DNA of 64,000 nucleotides from Neobacillus sp. FSL H8-0543 (GCF_038592905.1 NZ_CP151943.1:3732501-3796500), one strand, 5' to 3'. Positions 32,079 through 40,173 are shown, numbered from the stretch's first letter. The notes: generated by a model not told the origin, from the letters alone. Program-made: numbers and translations.

Positions 32079-32639
32079 TTATAAGGGATCAAATGATTTT
32101 GCTTTACTAATTCGATAGGCTATTAAATAGATAACAATCCATATGGGAAAGGAATAAAAAACGTTCCATTTTACCATAGTATATAACCCAATCCACTCAA
32201 ACAAAGGTTCACCAATAAAAGTAGTAAGGAAGGAATAAATAACAGCTTTAATAAAGGGATGTAAAGTTGGTTTAAATTGCAGCCAAAGCATTATTGTTAC
32301 AGGTATTAAAGAAAAGTCCCAAGGAAAAAACGACGGGATAGTTGGTAAGGCTCTACCCGAATAATACCAAGAGCCAAATACAATTCCTAAAAAATCAAAC
32401 CAAGAAGCAATACATAACGTAAAGCCTCCTGCTAAAAGCAATCTTGCTTCACTTCCACGTTTACGAATTAGTAACCATATCAACCAAGGGATGACGGATA
32501 GTGCTAATGAAAGCCAAAATTCCCAGTGCCATAGGGTGTGCTCTATTCAATAGTTGAAATAGTCAACTTCGACCTGATGGATTCTTCGAAAAAACTCTTT
32601 GGAATTCCCAATTTCCTCTTTACCTATTAATGGCTTCAT
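32079..32639 (-). pseudogene. CBO0543-family membrane protein gene interrupted by one in-frame TGA
   Basis: Read from ATG 32639 (AAAGGGTG upstream) the frame encodes MKPLIGKEEIGNSKEFF... to FNY, then TGA at 32549-32547, then continues without another stop as IEHTLWHWEFWLSL and on to 32079. The total would be 186 residues with about five membrane helices, the expected size for the CBO0543 family. The stop falls where the family commonly has Trp (YW...WHWEFW), so a single TGG to TGA change is the simplest explanation. The downstream part alone has only a TTG at 32483 and lacks the N-terminus. A sequencing error is possible. Confidence 0.75.
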
Positions 32640-32848
32640 CTAATTCACCCTTTGACTGAGATTGCTATTATTATCCCTAAAATTTCTACAACTAACCTAT
32701 TTTGTTAGTTTGAGAAATTTCTTTCATAATACGCAAATCAACAGGCAATTTTAACACAGCCCAAACTTTAAAGAATATTTTTTTAAATCTTGAATATGTT
32801 GTTAGTAAAAGTAAAAGTGGACAACCACTAAAGGGGGAGCTATAAAAA

Positions 32849-33037
32849 ATGATTATTCCTATTTGGATTTATGCAGTTGTGGTTGGTATTGTTGTTAGTG
32901 CGCTAATGGCAGTAAAAACAGGAAGAGAAGAACGAATGTTAGAGATGGAGAGTATTGAAAAAGAGGGGGAAATATACTTAACCCGACTAGAGAGCGAAAG
33001 AGAAAGACGTGAAGGTGAAAGAATGACAGCAGAATAA
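32849..33037 (+). CDS. yhaL: sporulation protein YhaL
   Basis: 62 residues: one N-terminal membrane helix (about 3-22) and a charged, Glu/Arg-rich cytoplasmic tail ('LESERERREGERMTAE'). This matches YhaL, which lies between yhaM and prsA in B. subtilis and is annotated as a sporulation protein. AAAGGGGGAG is about 8 bases upstream. It converges on prsA with a shared terminator. Confidence 0.85.
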   Translation: MIIPIWIYAVVVGIVVSALMAVKTGREERMLEMESIEKEGEIYLTRLESERERREGERMTAE

Positions 33038-33083
33038 ACAAAAAAGGAGGGACTCATGATAGTACGAGTCTCTCCTTTTTGTT
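33037..33083. terminator. bidirectional terminator between yhaL and prsA
   Basis: AACAAAAAAGGAGGGACTC and GAGTCTCTCCTTTTTGTT arms. It starts at the yhaL stop and reaches the prsA stop. Confidence 0.9.
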
Positions 33084-33933
33084 ATTGGTGAGCTGCAGTT
33101 GCCTGAGGATCTAGAGCGTTCTTCAGATCCTTGTCACTTATTTTCACGTTTGCATCTTTAAGTTCCTTCTGCATTACCTCATTAATTTTTTCATTTGTTA
33201 ATAATTGTGTTTTCAACTGGTCTTTCATTTTTTCAAATGATTCTTTCTCTTTTTGCTCTGTTACTTGAATGATATGATAACCAAATTGACTTTTCACTGG
33301 TGCACTGATTTCATTCACTTTAAGCGCAAATGCGGCCTTTAAAAACTCAGGGTCCATTTGAGCGGTTGTCCCAAAAAAGCCTAGGTCTCCGCCGTTTGCT
33401 TTCGCAGCTTCATCAGTTGAATAAGTATTGCTGATATCCTCAAATTTTGCTCCGTCATCAAGCTTTTGTTTTACTTCTAATGCCGTTTTTTCATCTGCAA
33501 CAAGAATATGGCGGGCCTTGATCTCTGGTTTATAGTTTTCGTAGGCTTCCTGTAATTCTTTGTCTGTAATACTTTCTAATCCAGCCTTCTCTTGCAGCAT
33601 ACCAAGCTTCATCGTCTCTTTAAAGTCCGCTTCATCCTTGTAGCCGTATTGTAAGAGTGCAGCTTCAAAATTTTCACCAAGCTGTTCTTTTAATTCAGCA
33701 ACCTTTGCATCTAATTCTTTATCGGTTACTTCGTATTTCTCGGAGAGAACCTTTTCATAAACAAGTTGTTGCAGTGCTTGTGCTCCAACCTTATCCTTCA
33801 TTACCTCATAAAGCTCTTCCTCAGTAACGTTTCCAGCCTTGCTTTCTGCCACCGTATCAGAACCGCCTTGATTACATGCGCTTAACGCAAGAACCCCGCC
33901 AGCTAATGTAAGGGCTAACATCCATTTTTTCAT
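33082..33933 (-). CDS. prsA: foldase lipoprotein PrsA
   Basis: 283 residues with a type II signal peptide and lipobox ALSAC placing the lipidated Cys at residue 20. The N-terminal chaperone region (about 30-130) precedes a parvulin-type peptidyl-prolyl isomerase domain at about 135-225 ('IKARHILV', 'NGGDLGFFG', 'FGYHIIQV'). PrsA works on the outer face of the membrane and folds secreted enzymes and penicillin-binding proteins; it is essential in B. subtilis. RBS TAGGAGAGG is about 6 bases upstream. A SigA-type promoter is visible at 33985-34012. Confidence 0.96.
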   Translation of the reverse strand: MKKWMLALTLAGGVLALSACNQGGSDTVAESKAGNVTEEELYEVMKDKVGAQALQQLVYEKVLSEKYEVTDKELDAKVAELKEQLGENFEAALLQYGYKDEADFKETMKLGMLQEKAGLESITDKELQEAYENYKPEIKARHILVADEKTALEVKQKLDDGAKFEDISNTYSTDEAAKANGGDLGFFGTTAQMDPEFLKAAFALKVNEISAPVKSQFGYHIIQVTEQKEKESFEKMKDQLKTQLLTNEKINEVMQKELKDANVKISDKDLKNALDPQATAAHQ

Positions 33934-33984
33934 GTGAACCTCTCCTAAACAGTAAATTCTTGTGGGCGTTTGTCCACAAAGTAT

Positions 33985-34012
33985 ACTATACCATAAATGG
34001 TAACGACAGCAA
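33985..34012 (-). promoter_or_regulatory. likely SigA promoter of prsA
   Basis: Minus strand TTGCTG (34012-34007) and TATAGT (33990-33985) with a 16-base spacer, about 50 bases before the prsA start. Confidence 0.6.
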
Positions 34013-34259
34013 AAATATAAATGTGATTATTGCAAGAAATTGGGCATATAACCTATCCCTAATTCAAACTACATACATACGATAAGTTGTAAGAAAAAGA
34101 AGAATTCAACTGTCCTGACTTTCGCTGCGCCATTGTCCTTACTTATAAAAGTAGATAAATAATGAAACGGACTTTTTCCTTAGAAATAGGGAAAGTGCCT
34201 AGTCGAAATGAGTACAGCTTGAATATAATACCGTAGCAAATAATAAAGGAGGTTTTAAG
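34013..34259. other. intergenic stretch upstream of the YjcZ-like pair
   Basis: No gene is seen. GAATATAATACC near 34217-34228 contains a TATAAT-like -10, but no matching -35 is convincing. A sporulation sigma factor promoter is expected here from the downstream genes. Confidence 0.35.
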
Positions 34260-34352
34260 ATGAGTGGCGGACACGGAGGATACGGAACAGGTTTTGCATT
34301 GATTGTGGTCCTTTTCATTCTTTTGATAATTGTTGGAGCATCTTGGTTTTAA
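34260..34352 (+). CDS. YjcZ-family sporulation micro-protein 1 (30 aa)
   Basis: Begins MSGGHGGYGTGFAL and ends IIVGASWF: a glycine-rich head and one hydrophobic helix, the signature of the YjcZ family of small sporulation proteins. AAGGAGG lies about 9 bases before the ATG. It is paired with a near-identical gene 55 bases downstream; the shared core is FALIVVLFILLII. Probably a membrane or coat component in the developing spore; exact role unknown. Confidence 0.88.
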   Translation: MSGGHGGYGTGFALIVVLFILLIIVGASWF

Positions 34353-34407
34353 TTTAGATCAAATGTGATGGCAATTAGTTTTACCATTTAGGGAAGGGGA
34401 GAAAAGT

Positions 34408-34500
34408 ATGTCAGGTGCAGCCGGTTTCTACGGTGGAGGATTTGCATTAATTGTGGTCCTCTTCATACTATTAATTATCATTGGAGCTTCATGGCTCTAA
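34408..34500 (+). CDS. YjcZ-family sporulation micro-protein 2 (30 aa)
   Basis: Begins MSGAAGFYGGGFAL and ends IIGASWL. It has the same length and core as the preceding gene, so the two are tandem duplicates. GGGAAGGGGAG precedes the ATG by about 6 bases. A strong terminator follows within 20 bases, so the pair is probably one transcript. Confidence 0.88.
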   Translation: MSGAAGFYGGGFALIVVLFILLIIIGASWL

Positions 34501-34513
34501 TTAAACAAACAAA

Positions 34514-34553
34514 CAAAAAGCGATGAGAAATTTTTCTCATCGCTTCTATTTTT
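34514..34553 (+). terminator. terminator of the YjcZ-like pair
   Basis: AAAAAGCGATGAGAAA and TTTTCTCATCGCTT arms, followed by CTATTTTT. Confidence 0.9.
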
Positions 34554-34604
34554 GGTACTGTGATGTGTTCATTCCTACATAATCAAAATACACGGAGTCT
34601 TTGT

Positions 34605-34793
34605 TTATGTATATAAAATTTCCACAAAGGAGGAGATAAGCAATATCGTGATTAAAACATTAATCGTGCGAAAAACCATATGTTGGCGTTCCTCAGGAAT
34701 TTCTTTTTGAATACAAAGTGTGTTCGTCAGTTTATTGATGTAAAACAAAATAAAAATGGCAAAGACAATAAAGACAATAAAAATGGAGATCAT
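34605..34793 (-). CDS. small two-span membrane protein, function unknown
   Basis: 62 residues from ATG 34793, where AGGAGGG lies 8 bases upstream (a longer frame from 34838 lacks a site). Two hydrophobic segments (about 1-18 and 38-57) flank a polar loop with KEIPEERQH. It lies in the yha region between the YjcZ-like pair and yhaI. I do not recognise the family. Confidence 0.65.
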   Translation of the reverse strand: MISIFIVFIVFAIFILFYINKLTNTLCIQKEIPEERQHMVFRTINVLITILLISSFVEILYT

Positions 34794-34943
34794 CACCGAT
34801 TCCCTCCTAGTTGTTCGATTTATGTAATACAATATCAAAAATTAACAAAAAAAGATAGTTAAAAGGAATGGTAGAAAGGTAGCAATTGATAAATGTGTAA
34901 CAAAAGAAAAAATACTTGGAATATTCCTTGCAGTAAAAAAAGG

Positions 34944-34968
34944 TTTACCTTACACCAGAAAAGGTAAA
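34944..34968. promoter_or_regulatory. inverted repeat upstream of yhaI
   Basis: TTTACCTT (34944-34951) and AAGGTAAA (34961-34968) are perfect arms with a 9-base spacer, 51 bases before the yhaI start. Could be an operator or a leader hairpin. Confidence 0.4.
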
Positions 34969-35019
34969 TAATGAAGGTAGGACGTGTTTTGTACGGTTTC
35001 AATAAGGAGGGGATAGCTA

Positions 35020-35358
35020 ATGAAAGAAAATGATGAATTACTATATCGTATCAATGTTTTGGAGTACCATCAAAAGCTTTTATTAAAGCTGCTATCGGAC
35101 CCTAATCTCGATTTCTATAGACTTGTAATAGAATATGGACTTTCAGAGCAGGAAGTCCGAGATTTCTTCCAATTATGTGACAATCTAACAGAAAAAATGG
35201 AAGAACAAAAAGCGGAAGGATTTGTGTATTTTCATCCGCTTTTCAGTGAGTTTTCTAGATTTTTGCCAGCAAGAATGGATGTTAACGAAGTGATGCAATC
35301 ATGTTTAAGGCAAAAGCTATTTGAACCGCTTTTTACAGAAATCAATAAATGCCTTTAA
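35020..35358 (+). CDS. yhaI: YhaI (DUF1878) family protein
   Basis: 112 residues, largely helical, with 'YRINVLEYHQKLLLKLL' at the N-terminus and 'FVYFHPLFSEFSRFL' near residue 70, the pattern of YhaI. The B. subtilis gene is next to hpr, as here. AAGGAGGGG is about 7 bases upstream. Its stop is 8 bases from the convergent hpr stop, with no clear terminator between them. Function unknown. Confidence 0.88.
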   Translation: MKENDELLYRINVLEYHQKLLLKLLSDPNLDFYRLVIEYGLSEQEVRDFFQLCDNLTEKMEEQKAEGFVYFHPLFSEFSRFLPARMDVNEVMQSCLRQKLFEPLFTEINKCL

Positions 35359-35366
35359 TTGTTATG

Positions 35367-35948
35367 TTAGGCCGGTTCTTCTTCAGTCTTTTTAACCTTA
35401 TACAATTTGCCATCTTTTTCTGTGAATTCATTTTCAATGTTTTGGAAAGATCGTTCAAAAATTTCCATGAAATCATCACCATAAATATTACGAACAATAG
35501 CCATCATTTCAATGATTTCTGGAAACTTTCCATATAAATCTCTTAATGGCAGTGCACCAGAAAATACAGCATTGCCATCAGGCTGATAGTTTTCCATACA
35601 ACGAAGTAAGATTTCTTCCCCTTGCGTAGTTAGTTGAATATAAGTATTGCGTTTGTCATTTTCTTTCTTTGAAAATTCAAGCAATCCCCTTGCTTCTAAC
35701 TTTTTCGAAAAATTAAATGCTGTAGATACATGCATGACCCCAAACTTAGCTACATCCGAAATAGAAGCCCCATTTAAATGGTATGCAATCCATAGGATAT
35801 GATGTTCATTAATATTTAAATCAAAGGGTTTAATCCATTGCTGCCAATCCTTCTCAATCGATTTCCACAAGGCTTTACTTAACTGTGCAATCCGTTGACT
35901 AAATAGCATCGCTTCTTTCATTGAATATTGTTTCTCAGTCATCCCCAT
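35367..35948 (-). CDS. hpr: MarR-type transition-state regulator Hpr (ScoC)
   Basis: 193 residues from the ATG at 35948. The conserved core '[20 protein letters not shown]' (about 16-35) and '[20 protein letters not shown]' (about 39-60), with the winged helix '[20 protein letters not shown]', is close to B. subtilis ScoC. ScoC represses extracellular protease genes (aprE, nprE), sinI and oligopeptide permeases in the transition to stationary phase. Its neighbours EcsA and PrsA are functionally linked to exoprotein production. Starts at GTG 35954 or ATG 35942 are also possible; AGTAGG best fits 35948. Confidence 0.95.
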   Translation of the reverse strand: MGMTEKQYSMKEAMLFSQRIAQLSKALWKSIEKDWQQWIKPFDLNINEHHILWIAYHLNGASISDVAKFGVMHVSTAFNFSKKLEARGLLEFSKKENDKRNTYIQLTTQGEEILLRCMENYQPDGNAVFSGALPLRDLYGKFPEIIEMMAIVRNIYGDDFMEIFERSFQNIENEFTEKDGKLYKVKKTEEEPA

Positions 35949-35954
35949 TTTCAC

Positions 35955-36290
35955 CTACTTTTTTATTTCTCTATTAACATTATGCCAATAAAATAAAAAT
36001 TAATAAAGATATAATTCACAAAATTTTTAGAAATTATTAATTTTTACTATTGATATTGGAACAATTCTAGTTTCTGAGTTGAAATTTGATTGTAAAAAAG
36101 ATTACTTCTCTATTTTAAGTGTTTTTTCTATTTAATTCCAACTTTTTTGAATATTCGGCGCGAATTTATTAACCATTTGTTACTTTCAATAAACTAACTC
36201 CAAGATGAAAAAATTGACCGAGTACATAGAGAGGGAAATGAAAACATATAAATGGTAATACATTGATATTGGTCATAGGGGGCTTAAAAA
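35955..36290. other. divergent regulatory region between hpr and the 62-residue membrane protein gene
   Basis: No gene seen. It is very AT-rich, with several AATATT-like and TGATATTGG stretches that could be ScoC-type sites (loose consensus), but none is decisive. TTGACC at about 36213 may be a -35 element for the plus-strand gene. Confidence 0.35.
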
Positions 36291-36479
36291 ATGAAAAGCG
36301 TGACGATGATTCTATTTCTAATCAGCTTTTTGCTTTTTTTGGGTACGATTAGATACCTATTAGCAATAAAGAGACCTGGTGTATTTCCTCCAAAACAAGT
36401 ATTAAAAAAAAGGGCCTCAGCGTTAGCAGGGGGGGGAGGGATCTTCTTAGTTGCTGCCATTCTGCTTTCAAATTTCTAG
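36291..36479 (+). CDS. small two-span membrane protein, function unknown
   Basis: 62 residues: a helix at about 5-24, a basic linker 'AIKRPGVFPPKQVLKKRAS', and a Gly/Ala-rich second helix (about 43-61). RBS AGGGGGC is about 7 bases upstream of the ATG. It lies where yhaH is in B. subtilis but lacks the longer YtxH-type coiled tail, so I do not equate them. A terminator follows. Confidence 0.7.
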   Translation: MKSVTMILFLISFLLFLGTIRYLLAIKRPGVFPPKQVLKKRASALAGGGGIFLVAAILLSNF

Positions 36480-36500
36480 TTATAACAAATACAGGATAGA

Positions 36501-36530
36501 AGAAAAGAACCTTGTCTTAGGTTCTTTTTG
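36501..36530. terminator. terminator between the 62-residue protein gene and trpP
   Basis: AAAAGAACCT and AGGTTCTTTTT arms around TGTCTT; A- and T-runs on both sides suit the convergent genes. Confidence 0.88.
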
Positions 36531-36538
36531 AGCTTTTC

Positions 36539-37069
36539 TTATTTAGAATTGACGGTTACTGAAGACAGTTTTGTTCTTTTGCCTACCGATTGTGCAATAG
36601 GATACAAAATAATCATTACGACAGTGCTAATAGCTGCTGTTGGTAAAACAACCGTTCCGAAAAGTGCAACAAAGGGACCAGGCAATCCTACGATAAAAAG
36701 TGCAGAGCCTAAAAATACTGTTCCCGAAATCACAGTCCCCACTGCTGTCAAAATCGCGACACTAATGATAGAATTCCGAAATTTACCTAACATTAAAAAC
36801 AAACTGAAGAACACTAACGCAGTGATAGGCTTATCAATGATATTTGGAAGTTGGCCGCCGGGGAAGCCCGTTGTTAAAGCTGATATAGCCCCAGTAACGA
36901 TTGCGATCAGCATCACACTCTTAATCTCTGGAAAAAGAATAATTCCTAAAAACATCATGGTTAACATCATGTCTGGCTTCATTCCCAGGAAAATAGGTGG
37001 TATGACTGCGTGCAAGACGGCACCAATCGCAACTAATAATGATAGAGACACTAGATTTTTTGTATTCAT
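36539..37069 (-). CDS. trpP: tryptophan transporter TrpP
   Basis: 176 residues with about five membrane helices. It resembles the TrpP (YhaG) family of probable tryptophan importers ('AVIPPIFLGMKPDMMLTMMF' near the N-terminus). The gene lies between hpr and hit, as in B. subtilis. The start at ATG 37069 is fixed by AGGAGAG just upstream, which is embedded in a series of NAG triplets that look like a TRAP binding site, so translation should fall when tryptophan is plentiful. Confidence 0.92.
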   Translation of the reverse strand: MNTKNLVSLSLLVAIGAVLHAVIPPIFLGMKPDMMLTMMFLGIILFPEIKSVMLIAIVTGAISALTTGFPGGQLPNIIDKPITALVFFSLFLMLGKFRNSIISVAILTAVGTVISGTVFLGSALFIVGLPGPFVALFGTVVLPTAAISTVVMIILYPIAQSVGKRTKLSSVTVNSK

Positions 37070-37071
37070 TT

Positions 37072-37109
37072 CTCAACTCTCCTCTGCTTGGCTAAGCTAT
37101 TTGTTCCTC
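37072..37109 (-). promoter_or_regulatory. TRAP (MtrB) binding site over the trpP ribosome binding site
   Basis: On the minus strand six NAG triplets follow each other with exact 2-base spacers: TAG CT TAG CC AAG CA GAG GA GAG TT GAG, then AA ATG. A seventh GAG lies in register one slot further upstream (37109-37107), and two more TAGs lie beyond. TRAP binds 9-11 such triplets as an RNA ring when loaded with tryptophan; here it would cover the ribosome binding site and block translation, as known for B. subtilis trpP. Confidence 0.88.
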
Positions 37110-37199
37110 CTGTAGTGCCCTAAATGCCTACAGCGAAAAACTTGTTATCATTATATCATAATAGAGCCCAATTGTTAAAGATATAATTTTCAGATAATT

Positions 37200-37625
37200 T
37201 TAGTTTTTGACATGTTTACTGATCTGGTTTGCCATTTCCTGAAGCTTTTGTGCGGAATAATCACTTGTATTGGTTTTCCAAACAGCACCAAAGCCGTCAC
37301 CTTGTCCATAGCGGGGGATTAAATGCATATGGAAATGGAAGACAGTCTGTCCAGCATGTTCCCCATTATTATTTACTGAGTTTAAACCAATGGGTTCATA
37401 TTCCGTTTTTAAGGCATTTGCAATAGAAGGTACCACTTCAAAAAAATTTCTAGCTATTTCAGGAGTAAGTTCATATAAATTTTCTTTATGTACTTTTGGA
37501 ATCACCAATGTATGTCCCTTTGTCACCTGACTAATATCTAAAAAGGCTAAAACATGTTCGTTCTCAAATACCTTTGCTGCTGGAATCTCACCATTTACAA
37601 TCTTACAGAAAATACAATCACTCAT
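37200..37625 (-). CDS. hit: histidine triad (HIT) family hydrolase Hit
   Basis: 141 residues from ATG 37625, with AGGAGG 10 bases upstream. 'CIFCKIVNGEIPA' opens the protein with a C..C zinc pair, and the histidine triad HFHMH is near residue 100 within 'VFHFHMHLIPRYG'. HIT proteins of this type are nucleotide hydrolases acting on adenosine phosphoramidates or dinucleoside polyphosphates. It is divergent from ecsA across a 595-base spacer, as in B. subtilis but with a longer spacer here. Confidence 0.94.
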   Translation of the reverse strand: MSDCIFCKIVNGEIPAAKVFENEHVLAFLDISQVTKGHTLVIPKVHKENLYELTPEIARNFFEVVPSIANALKTEYEPIGLNSVNNNGEHAGQTVFHFHMHLIPRYGQGDGFGAVWKTNTSDYSAQKLQEMANQISKHVKN

Positions 37626-37681
37626 CTTTACACAGCCTCCTAACAATTTTATCCGTATTTTACCATATAGAATAGAAATAA

Positions 37682-37717
37682 AAAAGAAAAAGGCAGGATC
37701 CGCATGGAATCCTGCCC
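37682..37717 (-). terminator. hairpin upstream of hit, T-run on the minus strand
   Basis: GGCAGGATCC and GGAATCCTGCC arms around GCAT. On the minus strand it is followed by TTTTTCTTTTT, so it would stop transcripts coming from the repeat region toward hit. It may insulate hit or act as a leader attenuator. Confidence 0.7.
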
Positions 37718-37769
37718 TCTCGAAGGGGGAAATTGCTTCTTATATACGTTCATTCAGGAAATTACCTTT

Positions 37770-38054
37770 GACAAACACCTCATTTGACAATTTAGTGTTT
37801 TTATAAAGAGTAATCTTTGTTCAAGCTGACCATCCCCTAATTGGTTTTTATATGTTTTCGCAACTTATAAAACCGGATGACGATCTTCGACAAACACCTC
37901 ATTTGGCCGTTTATTTGTGTTATAAACAGTTGGTGTTATTGAACGCTAAATGGTTACATGGCAACTTGTGCAAAACAACCATCCCCTTATTTGAAACGTT
38001 TTGAAGCGAACTTGTTTGAAAGGATACTGTCTTTAGCAGACACCTCATCTCAAG
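37770..38054. repeat. imperfect repeats in the hit-ecsA spacer
   Basis: GACAAACACCTCATTTG occurs at 37770-37786 and 37889-37905, with a diverged copy GCAGACACCTCATCTCAAG at 38036-38054. CCATCCCCTAATT at 37830 and CCATCCCCTTATT at 37979 lie between them. On the minus strand each copy reads ATGAGGTGTYTG, giving short frames that begin MRCL. The units are 120-150 bases and diverged. Confidence 0.65.
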
Positions 38055-38220
38055 TTTTAATGAATTTCTTCATCAAATTGATTGTTTCCCCTTCGAATAT
38101 TATGATAACCCGTTCGAAAAGAATTATTCAAAAAAAGCCTCTAAAATTTGAGAACTATTTTTATTATCAACAATTTGATAAAATGTAACTTAACCAAGAT
38201 AACGGAAAGGGCGTTTTCGC

Positions 38221-38961
38221 ATGTCTTTATTAACGATTGACAGCCTTACAGGCGGGTATACAAGGAACCCGGTTTTAAAAGATGTATCTTTTGAAGTAAA
38301 GGAAAAGGAATTAGTGGGACTAATTGGTTTAAATGGTGCAGGAAAAAGTACAACCATTAAACATATTATTGGACTAATGGAGCCGCACCGCGGAGAAATA
38401 AAAATTAACGGCTCTTCAATAGAAAAAGACAAAGAGGCCTATCGGAAAAAGTTTACCTTCATCCCGGAAACCCCCGTACTTTATGAAGAGCTTACCCTTG
38501 ATGAGCATTTAAGATTGACTGCTATGGCCTATGGATTAGATGAACCAACCTATAAGGAGAGAATTACTCCGTTATTATCCGAATTCCGGATGGAAAAGAG
38601 GCTTAAATGGTTTCCCGCTCATTTTTCAAAAGGGATGAAACAAAAGGTAATGATTATGTGCGCTTTTTTAGTACAGCCCTCCCTTTATATCATTGATGAA
38701 CCGTTTGTTGGCCTTGACCCGCTTGGTATTCAATCCTTGCTCGACTTAATGAATAAGATGAAAGATAATGGTGCAGGGATTTTAATGTCGACACATATTC
38801 TTGCCACTGCCGAAAAATACTGTGATCGTTTTATTATTCTCCATGAAGGGAAAGTTCGAGCACAAGGGACTTTAAGTGACTTGAGAGAGCAATTCTCGAT
38901 GCCGAAAGCTTCACTTGATGATTTGTATATTCAATTGACGAAGGAAGAAAATTATGTTTGA
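38221..38961 (+). CDS. ecsA: ABC transporter ATPase EcsA
   Basis: 246 residues (B. subtilis EcsA is 247). Walker A GLNGAGKST (about 38), signature-like HFSKGMKQK (about 135), Walker B 'YIIDEPFVGLDP' and 'STHILATAEK' H-loop. EcsA drives the EcsB membrane subunit. Loss of Ecs in B. subtilis impairs exoprotein production, competence and site-2 proteolysis by RasP; the transported substrate is not firmly known. AAAGGGCG precedes the ATG by about 8 bases. It overlaps ecsB by 8 bases. Confidence 0.95.
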   Translation: MSLLTIDSLTGGYTRNPVLKDVSFEVKEKELVGLIGLNGAGKSTTIKHIIGLMEPHRGEIKINGSSIEKDKEAYRKKFTFIPETPVLYEELTLDEHLRLTAMAYGLDEPTYKERITPLLSEFRMEKRLKWFPAHFSKGMKQKVMIMCAFLVQPSLYIIDEPFVGLDPLGIQSLLDLMNKMKDNGAGILMSTHILATAEKYCDRFIILHEGKVRAQGTLSDLREQFSMPKASLDDLYIQLTKEENYV

Positions 38962-40162
38962 TGAGAAGAAACTATGGAAAGACCGTGCTAGTCATCGGTT
39001 AAAAGAACTTAGTCTTTATCTCCGTTATATTTTTAATGGCCATTTATTGCTTGTCGGGTTATTTCTTATCGGAACTGCTGCTTATTATTACCAGAATTGG
39101 ATTAAGATCTTATCATCAGATTTTCCCGCTGAAATCATGCTTGCCGTTATTATCGGCTGGTTTTTGACCTACAGTCCCGTTTATAATTTTCTGCTGGAGG
39201 CTGATCAGGTATTCTTACTACCGCTTGAGGATCGGTTAAAAGGATATTTCCTTCGTTCTGGTGTAGTGAGCCTTGTCTTTCAAGGTTACATCGTCTTAAT
39301 GGTTCTTGCTCTGCTTATGCCTATTTATGCGCACGTTAGCGAGAGTGGATTTCGGTTCTTTTTCCTATTCTTTATTGTCCTGTTGCTGGTTAAAGCCTGG
39401 AATTTAGCCGTCAGTTGGAAAATTAGCTATTATGTTCATTCTTCTGTTTCCTTATCGGACATGCTTGTGCGCTATTTTATTAATGTAGGATTCACCTTTT
39501 TGTTATTTAAACAAGCCAACATTCTTATCCTATTTCTATTAGTAATAATAATGGCCTTTTATTACCGTTCATTTTACATAAGGACTGCCAAAATGGGTCT
39601 TAAATGGGACTTGCTGATTGGGCAGGAAGAAAAAAGGATGTCCTCTTTTTATCGGTTAGCAAATTTATTTACCGATGTGCCAAAATTAAAAGATACCGTA
39701 AAAAGAAGGAAATGGTTGGATTTCCTTATAAATCGAATCGCATTTTCGGAAGAAAAGACTTATCTTTATTTGTTTTCGAGAACCTTTTTAAGGGCATCTG
39801 ATTATCTTGGTCTATATATCCGATTAACAGTTATAGGGGCTTTGGCCTTGTATTTTCTTTCCTTTGGCTTAGGACAAATATTCTTTGCTTTATTGTTTTT
39901 ATATTTGACCGCATTCCAACTCTTACCCCTATGGAATCATCATCAAAATAAGTTATGGGTAGATTTGTACCCAGTGGCCGAAAAACATAAAAAAGCTGCA
40001 TTTCAATTATTGTTAACTTTCATTATTGGGTTACAAACGTTAATTTTCGCCCTAATTGTTCTTTTGAAAGGGGAATGGATGATTTCATTGTTTGTCCTTC
40101 TCGCTGGCTTATTGTTTAGCTTTTTGTTTGTCAAAGTATATAGCACGGCTAGGTTAAAATAA
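38954..40162 (+). CDS. ecsB: ABC transporter permease EcsB
   Basis: 402 residues with about ten hydrophobic segments in two groups (about 20-200 and 285-400) separated by a basic cytoplasmic stretch near 205-265 ('KRRKWLDFLINR'). This fits EcsB (408 residues in B. subtilis). The start lies within the last codons of ecsA. A terminator follows, so ecsC may be transcribed partly by readthrough or from its own promoter. Confidence 0.93.
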   Translation: MFDEKKLWKDRASHRLKELSLYLRYIFNGHLLLVGLFLIGTAAYYYQNWIKILSSDFPAEIMLAVIIGWFLTYSPVYNFLLEADQVFLLPLEDRLKGYFLRSGVVSLVFQGYIVLMVLALLMPIYAHVSESGFRFFFLFFIVLLLVKAWNLAVSWKISYYVHSSVSLSDMLVRYFINVGFTFLLFKQANILILFLLVIIMAFYYRSFYIRTAKMGLKWDLLIGQEEKRMSSFYRLANLFTDVPKLKDTVKRRKWLDFLINRIAFSEEKTYLYLFSRTFLRASDYLGLYIRLTVIGALALYFLSFGLGQIFFALLFLYLTAFQLLPLWNHHQNKLWVDLYPVAEKHKKAAFQLLLTFIIGLQTLIFALIVLLKGEWMISLFVLLAGLLFSFLFVKVYSTARLK

Positions 40163-40173
40163 CAATTTTTTGT

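Noticed and set aside
36528..37115. Plus-strand 195-codon frame opposite trpP
   Set aside because: It is the antisense of a membrane-protein gene; trpP has the family match, start site and TRAP site, the other frame has none.
37770..38054. CRISPR array in the hit-ecsA spacer
   Set aside because: Repeats are few, diverged and unevenly spaced (119 and 147 bases), and no cas genes are present.
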